A stretch of DNA of 37,614 nt from a virus. Made by a program: the position numbers and the translations under genes. Location of the stretch: positions 1 to 37,614 of IMG/VR virus record IMGVR_UViG_3300048929_000760; one strand, written 5' to 3'. Numbering within the stretch: the first letter of the stretch is position 1; every line of letters starts with the position of its first letter. The notes under the pieces are model-generated. The model made no database searches, was not told where the DNA came from, and saw only the letters and a program-made list of their open reading frames with translations. Below, piece after piece: positions 31,435-37,614 of this stretch.

Positions 31435-32619
31435 TTATTTAATCGGGTCGCTAAATGCGCTTTCCGGTGTAACTTGACCTGTAAATGCTGGCCGTTTATC
31501 ATCCAGCGGCGCTAGTGTGGGAGCCCCGGGTTTACTGATCACCAATCCTGTATCCTCTAGCAGTTCTCGGTACTGTTTCTTACCAAGTTCTTTTTCAACT
31601 TGCGGCGGCGTTAACGGCTGTCTAACATAAAGTACAGCTTCACTAATGCCATTTTCCTGTAAGTGACTAAATGCCTTATCTACGTCGGTGTAATCGCGGC
31701 TACCTCTGCCAGCAACCACCTTCCACCCGCTAACATCCCCACCATTAAGCGCCTCAGTTAGAGCTAATTTTTTAAGGCTGTTGTACCAACTTACTATCCC
31801 ATCAGCTTTTTGTAAGACTTCGCCAACCTCTTCCCAGCTTATAAGGGGCGGTTTCATAGGGGCTGATTTTCCAGCATCAAGCAAATGCTCTACTCTAGCT
31901 CTGCAAGTCTCTTTAGCTCGGCAAAAACCGCAATGACTACCGATCGTATATTCCCCTTCACCATTAAACGCCATCTGTGCAATAGGTTTAATAGATTCCC
32001 CCCATGCCAGTAAATCAGTTACAGATATTGACCACACAGAAGGTTGTTCCCAAACCTTAGGCTGTATGATGGCTAAGTGGACTGTTTCAATTGGAAAAAG
32101 GAGACTGAACGCCTTTAAAGCACCTAGAGCATACAATTTCATTTGTGGATTATCCTCCGCTGATACGGGTACACCTGAACCGTTCTTATAGTCTGTTACG
32201 TGCATTTGTCCGTTACCGATTACGATACAGTCAGAAGTTCCGAACCCTTCTGGTGCAATGTGAGCGTAGTCCACTTTCCTCTCAATCGCTACAAAAGGCG
32301 GCGAAGGAAAAGCTAGCGTGATTTGTTGGATATAATTTAAGTAGGCATCGGTATGATCGTCCATAATAGATTCGTAAAGCTCATGCGCCTTGAATTTTTT
32401 TAGTGTTGCATTGTACTTCCTTGTTGGAAGACCCGAAAAAGCTTTTTGTAGCTTTAGCTCAGCTATTTCATGCGCTAAGGTTCCCCGTTTGGCCGCTTCA
32501 CTCTCGGTATCAGGCAGGGAATCCTCAAGCCTTGCACTTGGTGTGCAGGTTAACCAGCGGTGGGCCCCGCTGGCAGATAATAACGCATGATCTCTTTCTG
32601 CGTGTGCAATCTCCTTCAT
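31435..32619 (-). CDS. DUF2800 protein, Cas4/RecB-like PD-(D/E)xK nuclease
   Basis: A 394-residue protein. The start has 'SASGAHRWLTCTPSARLEDS', with the typical S-G-A-x-R-W-x-x-C-x-x-S opening that places one iron-sulphur-type Cys. The nuclease core gives 'GTSDCIVI' and 'MHVTDYKNGSGVPV' (D-x-K motif). 'HCGFCRAKETCRARVEHL' carries the C-terminal cysteine cluster. DUF2800 proteins are encoded beside the SSB and DNA polymerase in many Firmicute phages and probably process DNA ends. It starts at the stop of the upstream gene (TAATG overlap). Confidence 0.9.
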   Translation of the reverse strand: MKEIAHAERDHALLSASGAHRWLTCTPSARLEDSLPDTESEAAKRGTLAHEIAELKLQKAFSGLPTRKYNATLKKFKAHELYESIMDDHTDAYLNYIQQITLAFPSPPFVAIERKVDYAHIAPEGFGTSDCIVIGNGQMHVTDYKNGSGVPVSAEDNPQMKLYALGALKAFSLLFPIETVHLAIIQPKVWEQPSVWSISVTDLLAWGESIKPIAQMAFNGEGEYTIGSHCGFCRAKETCRARVEHLLDAGKSAPMKPPLISWEEVGEVLQKADGIVSWYNSLKKLALTEALNGGDVSGWKVVAGRGSRDYTDVDKAFSHLQENGISEAVLYVRQPLTPPQVEKELGKKQYRELLEDTGLVISKPGAPTLAPLDDKRPAFTGQVTPESAFSDPIK

Positions 32620-33071
32620 TAAATCTTCGCCCCCAAGCTACGCAAGAAGGTTGCAAATTCCCCATAAAGATTAGGGTCAAGATGTGTAAGTGATTGTGCG
32701 CCATGCTGTTGCAACCATCCAATTAATTCAGCGTGCCGCCCCGCATCCATAATGGGTTGTGCGGCTACCCCAAGTTGGGTAACATCATAAGTAGGCGCCT
32801 GTGCTGTTGGTACTTGACCATAGCTTTGTACTGCGGGTTGCTGGGTTTGCGGTTGTTGTGGTGGATAAGGATTAGATGTTGGAACTTGACTCACAGGAGC
32901 AGACGTAGGTTGCCCTGAAAATTGATGCTGTGCATTAAATTGTTCAGGTACAGAAGACGTGGGCTGAGTGGTTGGTGTAGCAATCCCACCCATAAACAAG
33001 TTGTGTAAATCAGTAAACTCCTGATGGGCTTGTGCGGCGTTTTCGCCTGTGATATTAATTTGTACTGGCAT
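32619..33071 (-). CDS. Pro/Gln-rich early protein
   Basis: A 150-residue protein opening MPVQINITGENAAQAHQEFT. It has a long Pro/Gln/Thr/Ser-rich disordered middle (residues about 32-95, for example 'YPPQQPQTQQPAVQSYGQVP') and a helical C-terminal domain (HAELIGWLQQHGAQSLTHLD). The middle resembles the Q-rich tail of the nearby SSB in composition. No family recognised. By place in the DUF2800-SSB-polymerase operon it may be a replication partner. Ribosome site AGGAGGAC. Confidence 0.8.
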   Translation of the reverse strand: MPVQINITGENAAQAHQEFTDLHNLFMGGIATPTTQPTSSVPEQFNAQHQFSGQPTSAPVSQVPTSNPYPPQQPQTQQPAVQSYGQVPTAQAPTYDVTQLGVAAQPIMDAGRHAELIGWLQQHGAQSLTHLDPNLYGEFATFLRSLGAKI

Positions 33072-33102
33072 AATTTATAAGTCCTCCTATATGATAAATT
33101 GG

Positions 33103-33375
33103 TTATAATAGCGCACTTTTAATTACATTTGCGTACTTGCTTACATCATCCACACACTTGTGGCAAATCGCACGGCCATGAAGCGTAATCACATCACCCT
33201 CTACCTTGCCGCATAAGAAACAACCGGGATGATACTTTTTGAGTACAATGCTGTCACCCATGACAAAGACCTCTAACGGATCGCCTTCCGCTATCCCCAT
33301 AGTGTGGCGTAGCTCCTTAGGGATAACCACACGACCAAGATCGTCAATCCGTCTTACAATACCAGTAGCTTTCAT
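33103..33375 (-). CDS. AbrB/SpoVT-type DNA-binding protein with C-terminal cysteine pairs
   Basis: A 90-residue protein. Residues 1-47, '[20 protein letters not shown]' and [18 protein letters not shown], are an AbrB-like swapped-hairpin domain. The C-terminal 40 residues hold CFLCG and CHKC, two C-x2-C pairs that could bind zinc. AbrB proteins dimerise or tetramerise and bind AT-rich DNA. The start overlaps the pentapeptide gene stop by four bases (ATGA), with GGGGGTG upstream, so the pair is made together. It may regulate early genes or host transition genes. Confidence 0.9.
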   Translation of the reverse strand: MKATGIVRRIDDLGRVVIPKELRHTMGIAEGDPLEVFVMGDSIVLKKYHPGCFLCGKVEGDVITLHGRAICHKCVDDVSKYANVIKSALL

Positions 33376-34145
33376 TCCACTTCACCCCCGGCCTTGGCTT
33401 TCATATGCTCAAAGAATGTGATTGCCATGTCATACTCTTGACGGTGCTCATGGCCTTCTGGATAGGAGCTAGCAACCTTCTCTTTAAACTCTTCCAAGTT
33501 ACCGCGGAAGCAACCACAAAAAATACGATCTAAATCAACATGATAGATAGTGACAGCGTTACGGCTACCAATGTTGCCGATGGTAGCGAAGTGCTGTCCT
33601 CGAACCCTCTCGACAAAGGTACCCCACATATCAATGCCACTTAGGTTGGCACCTCTTAGGTTGGCATCACTTAGGTTGGCATCACTTAGGTTGGCACCTC
33701 TTAGGTTGGCACCTCTTAGGTCGGCATCACTTAGGTTGGCATCACTTAGGTTGGCATCACTTAGGTTGGCACCTCTTAGGTCGGCATCACTTAGGTTGGC
33801 ACCTCTTAGGTTGGCACCTCTTAGGTCGGCATCACTTAGGTTGGCACCTCTTAGGTTGGCACCTCTTAGGTCGGCATCACTTAGGTTGGCATCACTTAGG
33901 TTGGCATCACTTAGGTTGGCATCACTTAGGTTGGCACCTCTTAGGTCGGCATCACTTAGGTTGGCACCTCTTAGGTTGGCACCTCTTAGGTCGGCATCAC
34001 TTAGGTTGGCATCACTTAGGTTGGCATCACTTAGGTTGGCATCACTTAGGTTGGCACGTTCCCCGCCTTCGTTCTCCCATAGCCAGTTATAGTGTTTATC
34101 AACGATTTCCTTTAGTTCCTGAGCGTTGAAAGTTTTATTTGACAT
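33372..34145 (-). CDS. Pentapeptide-repeat protein
   Basis: A 257-residue protein. An N-terminal cap (residues 1-30, [20 protein letters not shown]) is followed by 28 perfect pentads at residues 31-170, of the types [10 protein letters not shown] and ANLRG. Four pentads make one coil of the right-handed beta-helix, so 28 give exactly seven coils. A C-terminal domain ([20 protein letters not shown], then '[17 protein letters not shown]') resembles the tail common to phage pentapeptide proteins. The helix carries more Asp than Arg by my count (22 against 11) and is acidic. Some such helices mimic DNA and bind gyrase, but gyrase or restriction targets are not shown here. Confidence 0.93.
   Translation of the reverse strand: MSNKTFNAQELKEIVDKHYNWLWENEGGERANLSDANLSDANLSDANLSDADLRGANLRGANLSDADLRGANLSDANLSDANLSDANLSDADLRGANLRGANLSDADLRGANLRGANLSDADLRGANLSDANLSDANLSDADLRGANLRGANLSDANLSDANLRGANLSGIDMWGTFVERVRGQHFATIGNIGSRNAVTIYHVDLDRIFCGCFRGNLEEFKEKVASSYPEGHEHRQEYDMAITFFEHMKAKAGGEVE
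33636..34055. repeat. 28-unit 15-bp tandem DNA repeat within the pentapeptide gene
   Basis: The 420-bp repeat is made of 15-bp units that differ at only three to five positions (TTGGCATCACTTAGG, TCGGCATCACTTAGG, TTGGCACCTCTTAGG and similar on the + strand). Units 1-8 and 9-16, counted from the gene start, have the same order of types, giving a 120-bp higher-order duplication. The sequence similarity is far higher than selection on protein alone would keep, so recent expansion is likely. Confidence 0.9.
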
Positions 34146-34160
34146 TGATTTTCTCCCTCT

Positions 34161-34177
34161 GTCAGTGTTACACTGAC
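34161..34177. promoter_or_regulatory. Perfect palindrome before the pentapeptide gene
   Basis: GTCAGTGT-T-ACACTGAC: two 8-bp arms around one base. It lies between a minus-strand TATAAG and the ribosome site of the pentapeptide gene. With no T-run after it on the minus strand it is not a terminator, and it is placed like an operator near a transcription start. No good -35 was found. Confidence 0.5.
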
Positions 34178-34201
34178 CTTATAATTTGATTGATTAGTTT
34201 T

Positions 34202-34324
34202 TTAGACCGCTGTTGGCGCAGTGGTCTTTTTCCATTTCTTGCTGTTCTCCGATACTGCAAACCGTAATACTACTAAACGCTCATCCTTTGTTAGTTGTAA
34301 CCACACGTTACGAGTTACGTTCAA
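34202..34324 (-). CDS. 40-residue basic early protein
   Basis: Read directly from a TTG at 34324 behind AAGGGGGTGAAGGAA: LNVTRNVWLQLTKDERLVVL, then RFAVSENSKKWKKTTAPTAV. It overlaps the end of the upstream zinc-finger-like gene by 17 bp, and its stop lies 57 bp before the start of the pentapeptide gene. It is basic at the C-terminus and has no recognised family. The ribosome site and tight packing support it; expression is unproven. Confidence 0.55.
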   Translation of the reverse strand: MNVTRNVWLQLTKDERLVVLRFAVSENSKKWKKTTAPTAV

Positions 34325-34508
34325 TTCCTTCACCCCCTTTCGTGGAGTCCACACCAGCTATGACCGTTTTGGCTCCTAGCTGTTTAAGCAGACACTCGCT
34401 ACTACATACAAGGTCATGTCCGATCTTCCAAACAGGCTGACCGTAAAATATTTCGTTTCCACATTCCTCGTTGGCGCAATACTCAACTACCTCTTTACTC
34501 ATAGACAT
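34308..34508 (-). CDS. Small cysteine-rich (zinc-finger-like) protein
   Basis: A 66-residue protein with Cys-x4-Cys (CANEEC) near residues 11-16 and Cys-x3-Cys (CSSEC) near residues 35-39, a treble-clef-like spacing seen in small phage zinc proteins. 'NEIFYGQPVWKIGHDLVCSS' joins the two knuckles. Two ATGs are possible (34508 and 34502); GGAGG is four bases from the first and ten from the second, so the second may be used. It may bind nucleic acid. Confidence 0.78.
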   Translation of the reverse strand: MSMSKEVVEYCANEECGNEIFYGQPVWKIGHDLVCSSECLLKQLGAKTVIAGVDSTKGGEGIERNS

Positions 34509-34753
34509 TTCGCCTCCATTTCATCGAGTCTCTGACATATGTCCATCTGCCAATCTTCGTCCCCCGCTTGATAGGCCATAAAGGAGAGTTCCTTTAAATG
34601 GTCCACCTTTTGTACCAATGAAGCATTGACAGCGACACAGTGTTCAAAGTCCATTTGGACTGACGGCGGTAACTTATGATAGCCACCTAACTTATTGGCC
34701 AACATGTGGATTTCGGTTAATCGACGGTGTACAGGGTGTACGAATAGTGTCAT
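34499..34753 (-). CDS. Small helical early protein
   Basis: An 84-residue helical protein opening MTLFVHPVHRRLTEIHMLAN, with 'GGYHKLPPSVQMDFEHCVAV' in the middle and an acidic end DWQMDICQRLDEMEAKCL. It begins at the stop of the HTH gene (TAATG) and overlaps the next gene by ten bases. Similar small proteins occur in early operons of Paenibacillus and Brevibacillus phages as I remember them, but without a known role. Confidence 0.78.
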   Translation of the reverse strand: MTLFVHPVHRRLTEIHMLANKLGGYHKLPPSVQMDFEHCVAVNASLVQKVDHLKELSFMAYQAGDEDWQMDICQRLDEMEAKCL

Positions 34754-35058
34754 TAGGACTCACCATCTTCTGTACGGTAATTCTTGCTTTCTTCTTCCTT
34801 CATCCAACGATCTAGGCTGTTACTACTAAATAAATATCTTGGACTTTTACTATCTTCCGCGCCCACTGTCCGATGCGGAATTTTCTTAGCCTTACAAAGA
34901 TTCCTCATCGTAAAGGAAGACATATGGGTGTAATCACAAGCCTCGGAAAATGAAAGAGTTCGATCTGATGCGACTAACAAACTTTCCTTAATTCTCTTCT
35001 CAGCCTCAGCAACCTGAATCGCAACGATATCAGCAATGGCTTTTTCTAAAGCTGTCAT
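34753..35058 (-). CDS. Excisionase-type HTH protein
   Basis: A 101-residue protein. ATG at 35058 (MTALEKAIADIVAIQVAEAE) is chosen because AAAGGGGGTGT precedes it; a 15-codon longer reading lacks a site. Residues about 30-85 form an excisionase/MerR-like HTH: 'TLSFSEACDYTHMSSFTMRN' followed by LCKAKKIPHRTV and 'RYLFSSNSLDRWMKEEES', where the last block is the usual wing and helix. By place it may be the excisionase or an early regulator partner of the Cro-like protein. Confidence 0.8.
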   Translation of the reverse strand: MTALEKAIADIVAIQVAEAEKRIKESLLVASDRTLSFSEACDYTHMSSFTMRNLCKAKKIPHRTVGAEDSKSPRYLFSSNSLDRWMKEEESKNYRTEDGES

Positions 35059-35084
35059 TGGTGTTTCACACCCCCTTTCATTTT

Positions 35085-35297
35085 TTATGCTGAATCTTGA
35101 CACTCATTCGAGAACAAATACTCAACTGTGCAAGTAGGAAAAAAGGACTTTTTTATGCGGCAGATTTCACTCCAAGTGAATTCTGTTTTTCCAGATAATT
35201 TATTGCCTAATGTGCGCTTATTAACTTTTAGCCCCTTAGCAATATCAGACATAGTTAAATTTTTACGAGCCATCTCTGCACGAATATTAGGAAACAT
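35085..35297 (-). CDS. Cro-like Cro/C1-type HTH repressor
   Basis: A 70-residue protein opening MFPNIRAEMARKNLTMSDIA, with a five-helix Cro/C1 fold ('KGLKVNKRTLGNKLSGKTEF' is the HTH turn and recognition helix). It is the first gene of the minus-strand early operon and diverges from the repressor gene across the operator region, the Cro position. AGAAAGGAGG lies six bases upstream. Bound at the operators it should turn down lysogenic repressor synthesis. Confidence 0.87.
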   Translation of the reverse strand: MFPNIRAEMARKNLTMSDIAKGLKVNKRTLGNKLSGKTEFTWSEICRIKKSFFPTCTVEYLFSNECQDSA

Positions 35298-35339
35298 GTT
35301 CAGCCTCCTTTCTACGATGTGTCGTAACTTACAACACTT

Positions 35340-35368
35340 ACTTTATACGTTGTATCGTAGAAAGTCAA
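35340..35368 (-). promoter_or_regulatory. Early (Cro-side) promoter
   Basis: Minus strand TTGACT (35368-35363), 17-base spacer, TAAAGT (35345-35340). Operator O2 occupies the spacer, so a bound repressor would block RNA polymerase. It drives the Cro-like gene and the whole early operon. Confidence 0.82.
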
Positions 35369-35411
35369 CCTAAAAAACCAAAATAAATATTACACATCGT
35401 ATTTTATTAGC

Positions 35412-35440
35412 TTTACATGGTAAAAATAATACTGTATTAT
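35412..35440 (+). promoter_or_regulatory. Repressor (lysogeny) promoter
   Basis: TTTACA (35412-35417), 17-base spacer, TATTAT (35435-35440). The transcript would start near 35447, before the GTG at 35472. O3 lies just upstream and O4 just downstream, consistent with autoregulation. Confidence 0.8.
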
Positions 35441-35471
35441 GTAATTGAAACTACGATGGAGGGTATTAAAA

Positions 35472-35816
35472 GTGAAACTAACCGATAGATTGATTCAATT
35501 AATGGATGAAAGAGGAATTAACAGGGCGGAATTAGCTAAAGGTACGGGAATACCTTACACAACAATTGTTTCCCTTTTTGACAAAGGAGCAGATAACATA
35601 AAACTATCTACGATGAGAAAACTTACTGAATATTTCGGTATATCTTTAGATGATTTAGTTGATGGAGATTCTGACAACCAAAAGAATGGAATGTCTACTG
35701 ATGAAATTCTAACTCTTGCTGCTCATCAAGTGGGGCACGAAGGGGCTTTAACGGAGGAACAACTTGCACAAGTTAAGCTTGCAATGAAAATAGCACTTGC
35801 TAAAAATGATAAGTAA
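35472..35816 (+). CDS. Lysogeny repressor, Cro/C1-type HTH
   Basis: A 114-residue protein from GTG at 35472, preceded by GGAGGG nine bases upstream; longer readings start before the promoter's transcript start. Residues about 3-60 form the XRE domain (LTDRLIQLMDERGINRAELA, 'GTGIPYTTIVSLF', 'TMRKLTEYFGISLDDLVDG'). A short acidic linker and a C-terminal helical tail (residues about 75-114) may dimerise it. It lacks the LexA-like peptidase of lambda CI, so induction more likely goes through the ImmA-like gene that follows. It should hold the early promoter off. Confidence 0.9.
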   Translation: MKLTDRLIQLMDERGINRAELAKGTGIPYTTIVSLFDKGADNIKLSTMRKLTEYFGISLDDLVDGDSDNQKNGMSTDEILTLAAHQVGHEGALTEEQLAQVKLAMKIALAKNDK

Positions 35817-35828
35817 AGAAGGGAATCT

Positions 35829-36299
35829 ATGATCACCTATAAGGGGCTTGTAGAGGAAACACCTACTATTCTTGACGATCAAGCCGCACTTCCAACGAAT
35901 TTAAAAGGCATATATGTAGAAACATCAATTACTAAGATGATTTTAATTAATAAAAACATACCCACAACCGTTGAGCGTAAATGTATACTTGCCGAAGAAC
36001 TAGGGCACCACTACACATCAACAGGGGACATCATAGATCAATCAGATATAAATCACCGTAAGCAAGAATTAAAGGCCAGACAATGGGGATACGATAGGCT
36101 TGTACCTTTGTCCTCTCTTGTACAAGCCTACCATGCTAGAGTAAAAGGTAAGTTTGAGTTAGCTGAATACTTAGGGGTAACAGAAGAATTTCTGCAAGCC
36201 GCTATCGACCGTTACAAAAGCATCTACGGCATACATACCACCTTAGATAACTACATAATTAGATTTGAGCCACTTGGCATTGCAGAGCTATTTGAGTAA
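35829..36299 (+). CDS. ImmA/IrrE-like metallopeptidase
   Basis: A 156-residue protein, 12 bases after the repressor. 'CILAEELGHHYTSTGDI' is the active-site segment: it reads E56-E57-L-G-H60-H61, a form of the HExxH motif in which the first His is Glu, a variant I have seen in other Gram-positive phage ImmA proteins. 'KQELKARQWGYDRLVPLSSL' is the following conserved block. In ICEBs1 the ImmA protease cleaves the repressor at induction; the pair here suggests the same. With one zinc ligand replaced, activity should be tested rather than assumed. Confidence 0.85.
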   Translation: MITYKGLVEETPTILDDQAALPTNLKGIYVETSITKMILINKNIPTTVERKCILAEELGHHYTSTGDIIDQSDINHRKQELKARQWGYDRLVPLSSLVQAYHARVKGKFELAEYLGVTEEFLQAAIDRYKSIYGIHTTLDNYIIRFEPLGIAELFE

Positions 36300-36345
36300 A
36301 TCAGCGCTTTCCGGTCGAAGGGCCGTTTAAATATACCCAAAAACA

Positions 36346-36357
36346 GAACATACGTTC
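36346..36357. promoter_or_regulatory. LexA/DinR box upstream of the integrase
   Basis: GAACATACGTTC, a perfect GAAC-N4-GTTC SOS box, three bases before the AGGAGG ribosome site and 16 bp before the integrase ATG. LexA bound here would block transcription into the integrase, and release on DNA damage would raise its synthesis. No well-formed -35/-10 was seen immediately before it. Confidence 0.75.
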
Positions 36358-36372
36358 TATAGGAGGATAGAA

Positions 36373-37614
36373 ATGGCAAAAGGAAGTATCGAAAAACGCG
36401 GCACTAATAGTTGGCGATTGCGGGTTGATCTAGGTTACCATCCAGATGGTACACGAAACCGACCAAGTACAACTATAACTATTGAAGACCCGGCTTTATT
36501 GAAGACTACTAAAAGGCTTAAAGATTATTTAAATGATCAATTAGCAGAGTATAAAAGACAGGTATTAAGTGGGGAGTATATTAACCCTGAAAAAATGACA
36601 TTAAAAGATTTTGTTAATGATGAATGGGACCCTAAGTATGCAATTAACACTGATAACCTCTCTCCCCTGTCATACGACACTTATAAAAGACATATTATGA
36701 ATCACATCATGCCTGTATTCGGTCATATGTATTTACAGGATATTAAAACTTTACACATTGTGACCTTTGTAAGTGATCTGGGGAAACCCGGTGCACGTAA
36801 GGACAATAAAGGAGATGTATTATCTGCTGGAACAATACAATACATCTACCGAGTTTTAAAGAATATCTTATCTAGGGCTACAGAATGGCAATTAATTAAA
36901 TCAAACCCTGCAACTGGAGTTAAGAAACCTAAAGTTGAACAAAGGGAATTTGAATACTATGACGAGGAAGAAGCCAAGGAAGTTATTAAAGCACTCTATA
37001 CAGAGCCTAGACGGTGGAGGTTGTACATGTTAGGAGCAATGATTGGGGGATGCCGTAGAGGTGAGTTACTTAGCTTAGAATGGTGCGATGTTGATTTTAA
37101 AAATAAAACGATTGAAGTTAGAAATAGTATTTCCTTAACAAAAAAAGGAAAGGCGGTAGAAAAGAAACCTAAATCAAAAAGTTCTGAGCGTATTATAGAT
37201 ATGCCTGAGTGGTTCATGAATGAAATGGCTATCCATGAGCGTGAGTGGAGGAAAGAAAAGCTACTGGCAGGAGATAAGTGGATTGGAGAAGATCGGCAAT
37301 ATGTATTCCATGCTGGATGGGGTAAGCCATATTATCACACTTACCCATCTGAATGGTGGAATAAATTCACAGATCGTCATGGGCTTAAAGACATACGCCT
37401 GCATGATCTTAGACACTCTAGTGCAACATTATTAATCGAAGCTGAGGCGTCCATGAAAGCAATCCAAAAGCGATTAGGACATTCCAAGTATCAAACAACG
37501 GCTAATATATATGCTCACGTCACTAAAAAGTTAAGCCGAGGGACAGCAGAGAAGTTTGATAAATTTGACCCAAAAAATATTTCGTCCCCAATTCGTCCCC
37601 AATCCGCAAATTAG
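36373..37614 (+). CDS. int: Tyrosine integrase (site-specific recombinase)
   Basis: A 413-residue phage integrase. Residues 1-60 are the arm-binding domain (KGSIEKRGTNSWRLRVDLGY), 75-180 the core-binding SAM-like domain, and 195-400 the catalytic domain. Catalytic residues seen: Arg228 (GCRRGEL), His344 and Arg347 (LHDLRHSS), His370 (LGHSKYQ) and the nucleophile Tyr380 (ANIYAHV). AGGAGG lies seven bases upstream. It is in the + strand lysogeny operon after the repressor and ImmA-like genes. It catalyses integration and, with an excisionase, excision. Its stop is the last base of the window. Confidence 0.97.
   Translation: MAKGSIEKRGTNSWRLRVDLGYHPDGTRNRPSTTITIEDPALLKTTKRLKDYLNDQLAEYKRQVLSGEYINPEKMTLKDFVNDEWDPKYAINTDNLSPLSYDTYKRHIMNHIMPVFGHMYLQDIKTLHIVTFVSDLGKPGARKDNKGDVLSAGTIQYIYRVLKNILSRATEWQLIKSNPATGVKKPKVEQREFEYYDEEEAKEVIKALYTEPRRWRLYMLGAMIGGCRRGELLSLEWCDVDFKNKTIEVRNSISLTKKGKAVEKKPKSKSSERIIDMPEWFMNEMAIHEREWRKEKLLAGDKWIGEDRQYVFHAGWGKPYYHTYPSEWWNKFTDRHGLKDIRLHDLRHSSATLLIEAEASMKAIQKRLGHSKYQTTANIYAHVTKKLSRGTAEKFDKFDPKNISSPIRPQSAN
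37581..37602. repeat. Two tandem copies of TTCGTCCCCAA at the integrase 3' end
   Basis: TTCGTCCCCAA at 37581-37591 and again at 37592-37602, an exact 11-bp tandem pair inside the last codons of the integrase. Such direct repeats near an integrase end are often arm-type sites next to attP. The core site itself is not visible in the window. Confidence 0.55.

Larger units (their letters stand above)
35313..35465. promoter_or_regulatory. Genetic-switch operators O1-O4 (TACGA-N4-TCGTA type)
   Basis: Four related 14-bp sites. O1 at 35313-35326 is TACGATGTGTCGTA (perfect arms); O2 at 35346-35359 is TACGTTGTATCGTA (one mismatch). O3 at 35388-35401 is TATTACACATCGTA (one good half). O4 at 35452-35465 is TACGATGGAGGGTA (one good half). 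O2 fills the spacer of the early promoter, O1 lies near its transcript start and O4 covers the repressor's own ribosome site. They are the likely targets of the repressor and Cro-like proteins. Confidence 0.8.

Noticed and set aside
33636-34055. Regular repeats that could suggest a CRISPR array
   Set aside because: Units are 15 bp without spacers and lie in frame within a pentapeptide gene.
33550-34092. A 180-codon + strand frame with [10 protein letters not shown] repeats
   Set aside because: It is the reverse reading of the 15-bp pentapeptide DNA repeat; a 15-bp unit keeps all frames open. No ribosome site and no known fold.
1-37614. attL/attR direct repeats at the window ends
   Set aside because: The first 100 and last 100 bases share no evident repeat by eye. 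The window seems cut at gene borders, so the attachment sites are probably outside it.

Overview
The window is an almost complete temperate siphophage genome (prophage), about 37.6 kb, from a low-GC Gram-positive host. Several traits point to the Bacillales, most likely a Brevibacillus or Paenibacillus relative: strong AGGAGG-type ribosome sites with GTG and TTG starts, an XkdX protein, copper-amine-oxidase-like 'stalk' domains on the lysin and on a secreted protein, an AbrB-type regulator and DinR/LexA-type SOS boxes. The host is an inference from gene types; no host gene is visible. The window begins at the GTG of one gene and ends on the last base of the integrase stop codon, so attachment sites and flanks are not included.

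Layout, right to left. Lysogeny module (35.3-37.6 kb, + strand): a Cro/C1-type repressor, an ImmA/IrrE-like metallopeptidase and a tyrosine integrase with a perfect LexA box before it. The repressor diverges from a minus-strand Cro-like gene across a 150-bp switch with two well-formed promoters and four related operator sites. Early and replication module (minus, 35.3 down to 22.4 kb): two HTH proteins, small proteins, a pentapeptide-repeat protein coupled to an AbrB-like protein with paired cysteines, a Cas4-like (DUF2800) nuclease, an Enc34-type SSB, family A DNA polymerase, a MazG-like pyrophosphohydrolase, a triple-HTH protein, a VapE-type primase-helicase, VRR-NUC nuclease, SNF2-type helicase, DUF3310, a NUMOD4-like protein and a sigma-region-4-like putative late regulator. 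Between the primase-helicase and VRR-NUC lies a gene-free, AT-rich tract with eight copies of TGTGGACA/TGTCCACA, a good candidate origin.

A two-gene AT-rich cassette (20.5-22.0 kb) encodes a DUF6731-like cytosolic protein and a four-helix membrane protein, and is bracketed by terminators. It sits between the early and late genes and is the best candidate for an unrecognised phage-exclusion or host-modifying system; that function is an inference. Late module (minus, 20.5 down to 0.7 kb): small and large terminase, portal, minor capsid protein, scaffold, major capsid, connector and minor capsid proteins, tail tube, two tail-assembly chaperone frames probably joined by a +1 frameshift, tape measure (930 aa), distal tail and hub proteins, tail fibre, XkdX, a coiled-coil membrane protein, holin and amidase.

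The tail module is interrupted at 4.4-5.7 kb by a moron island: a secreted stalk-domain protein with its own terminator, a 40-residue membrane protein and a + strand membrane-anchored protein. A second + strand membrane protein with a Big2-like domain lies at the left end beside the lysin. Four very small genes (40-47 codons: XkdX, two small membrane proteins and a basic peptide) are reported from direct reading. No tRNA, rRNA, CRISPR array or insertion sequence was seen.
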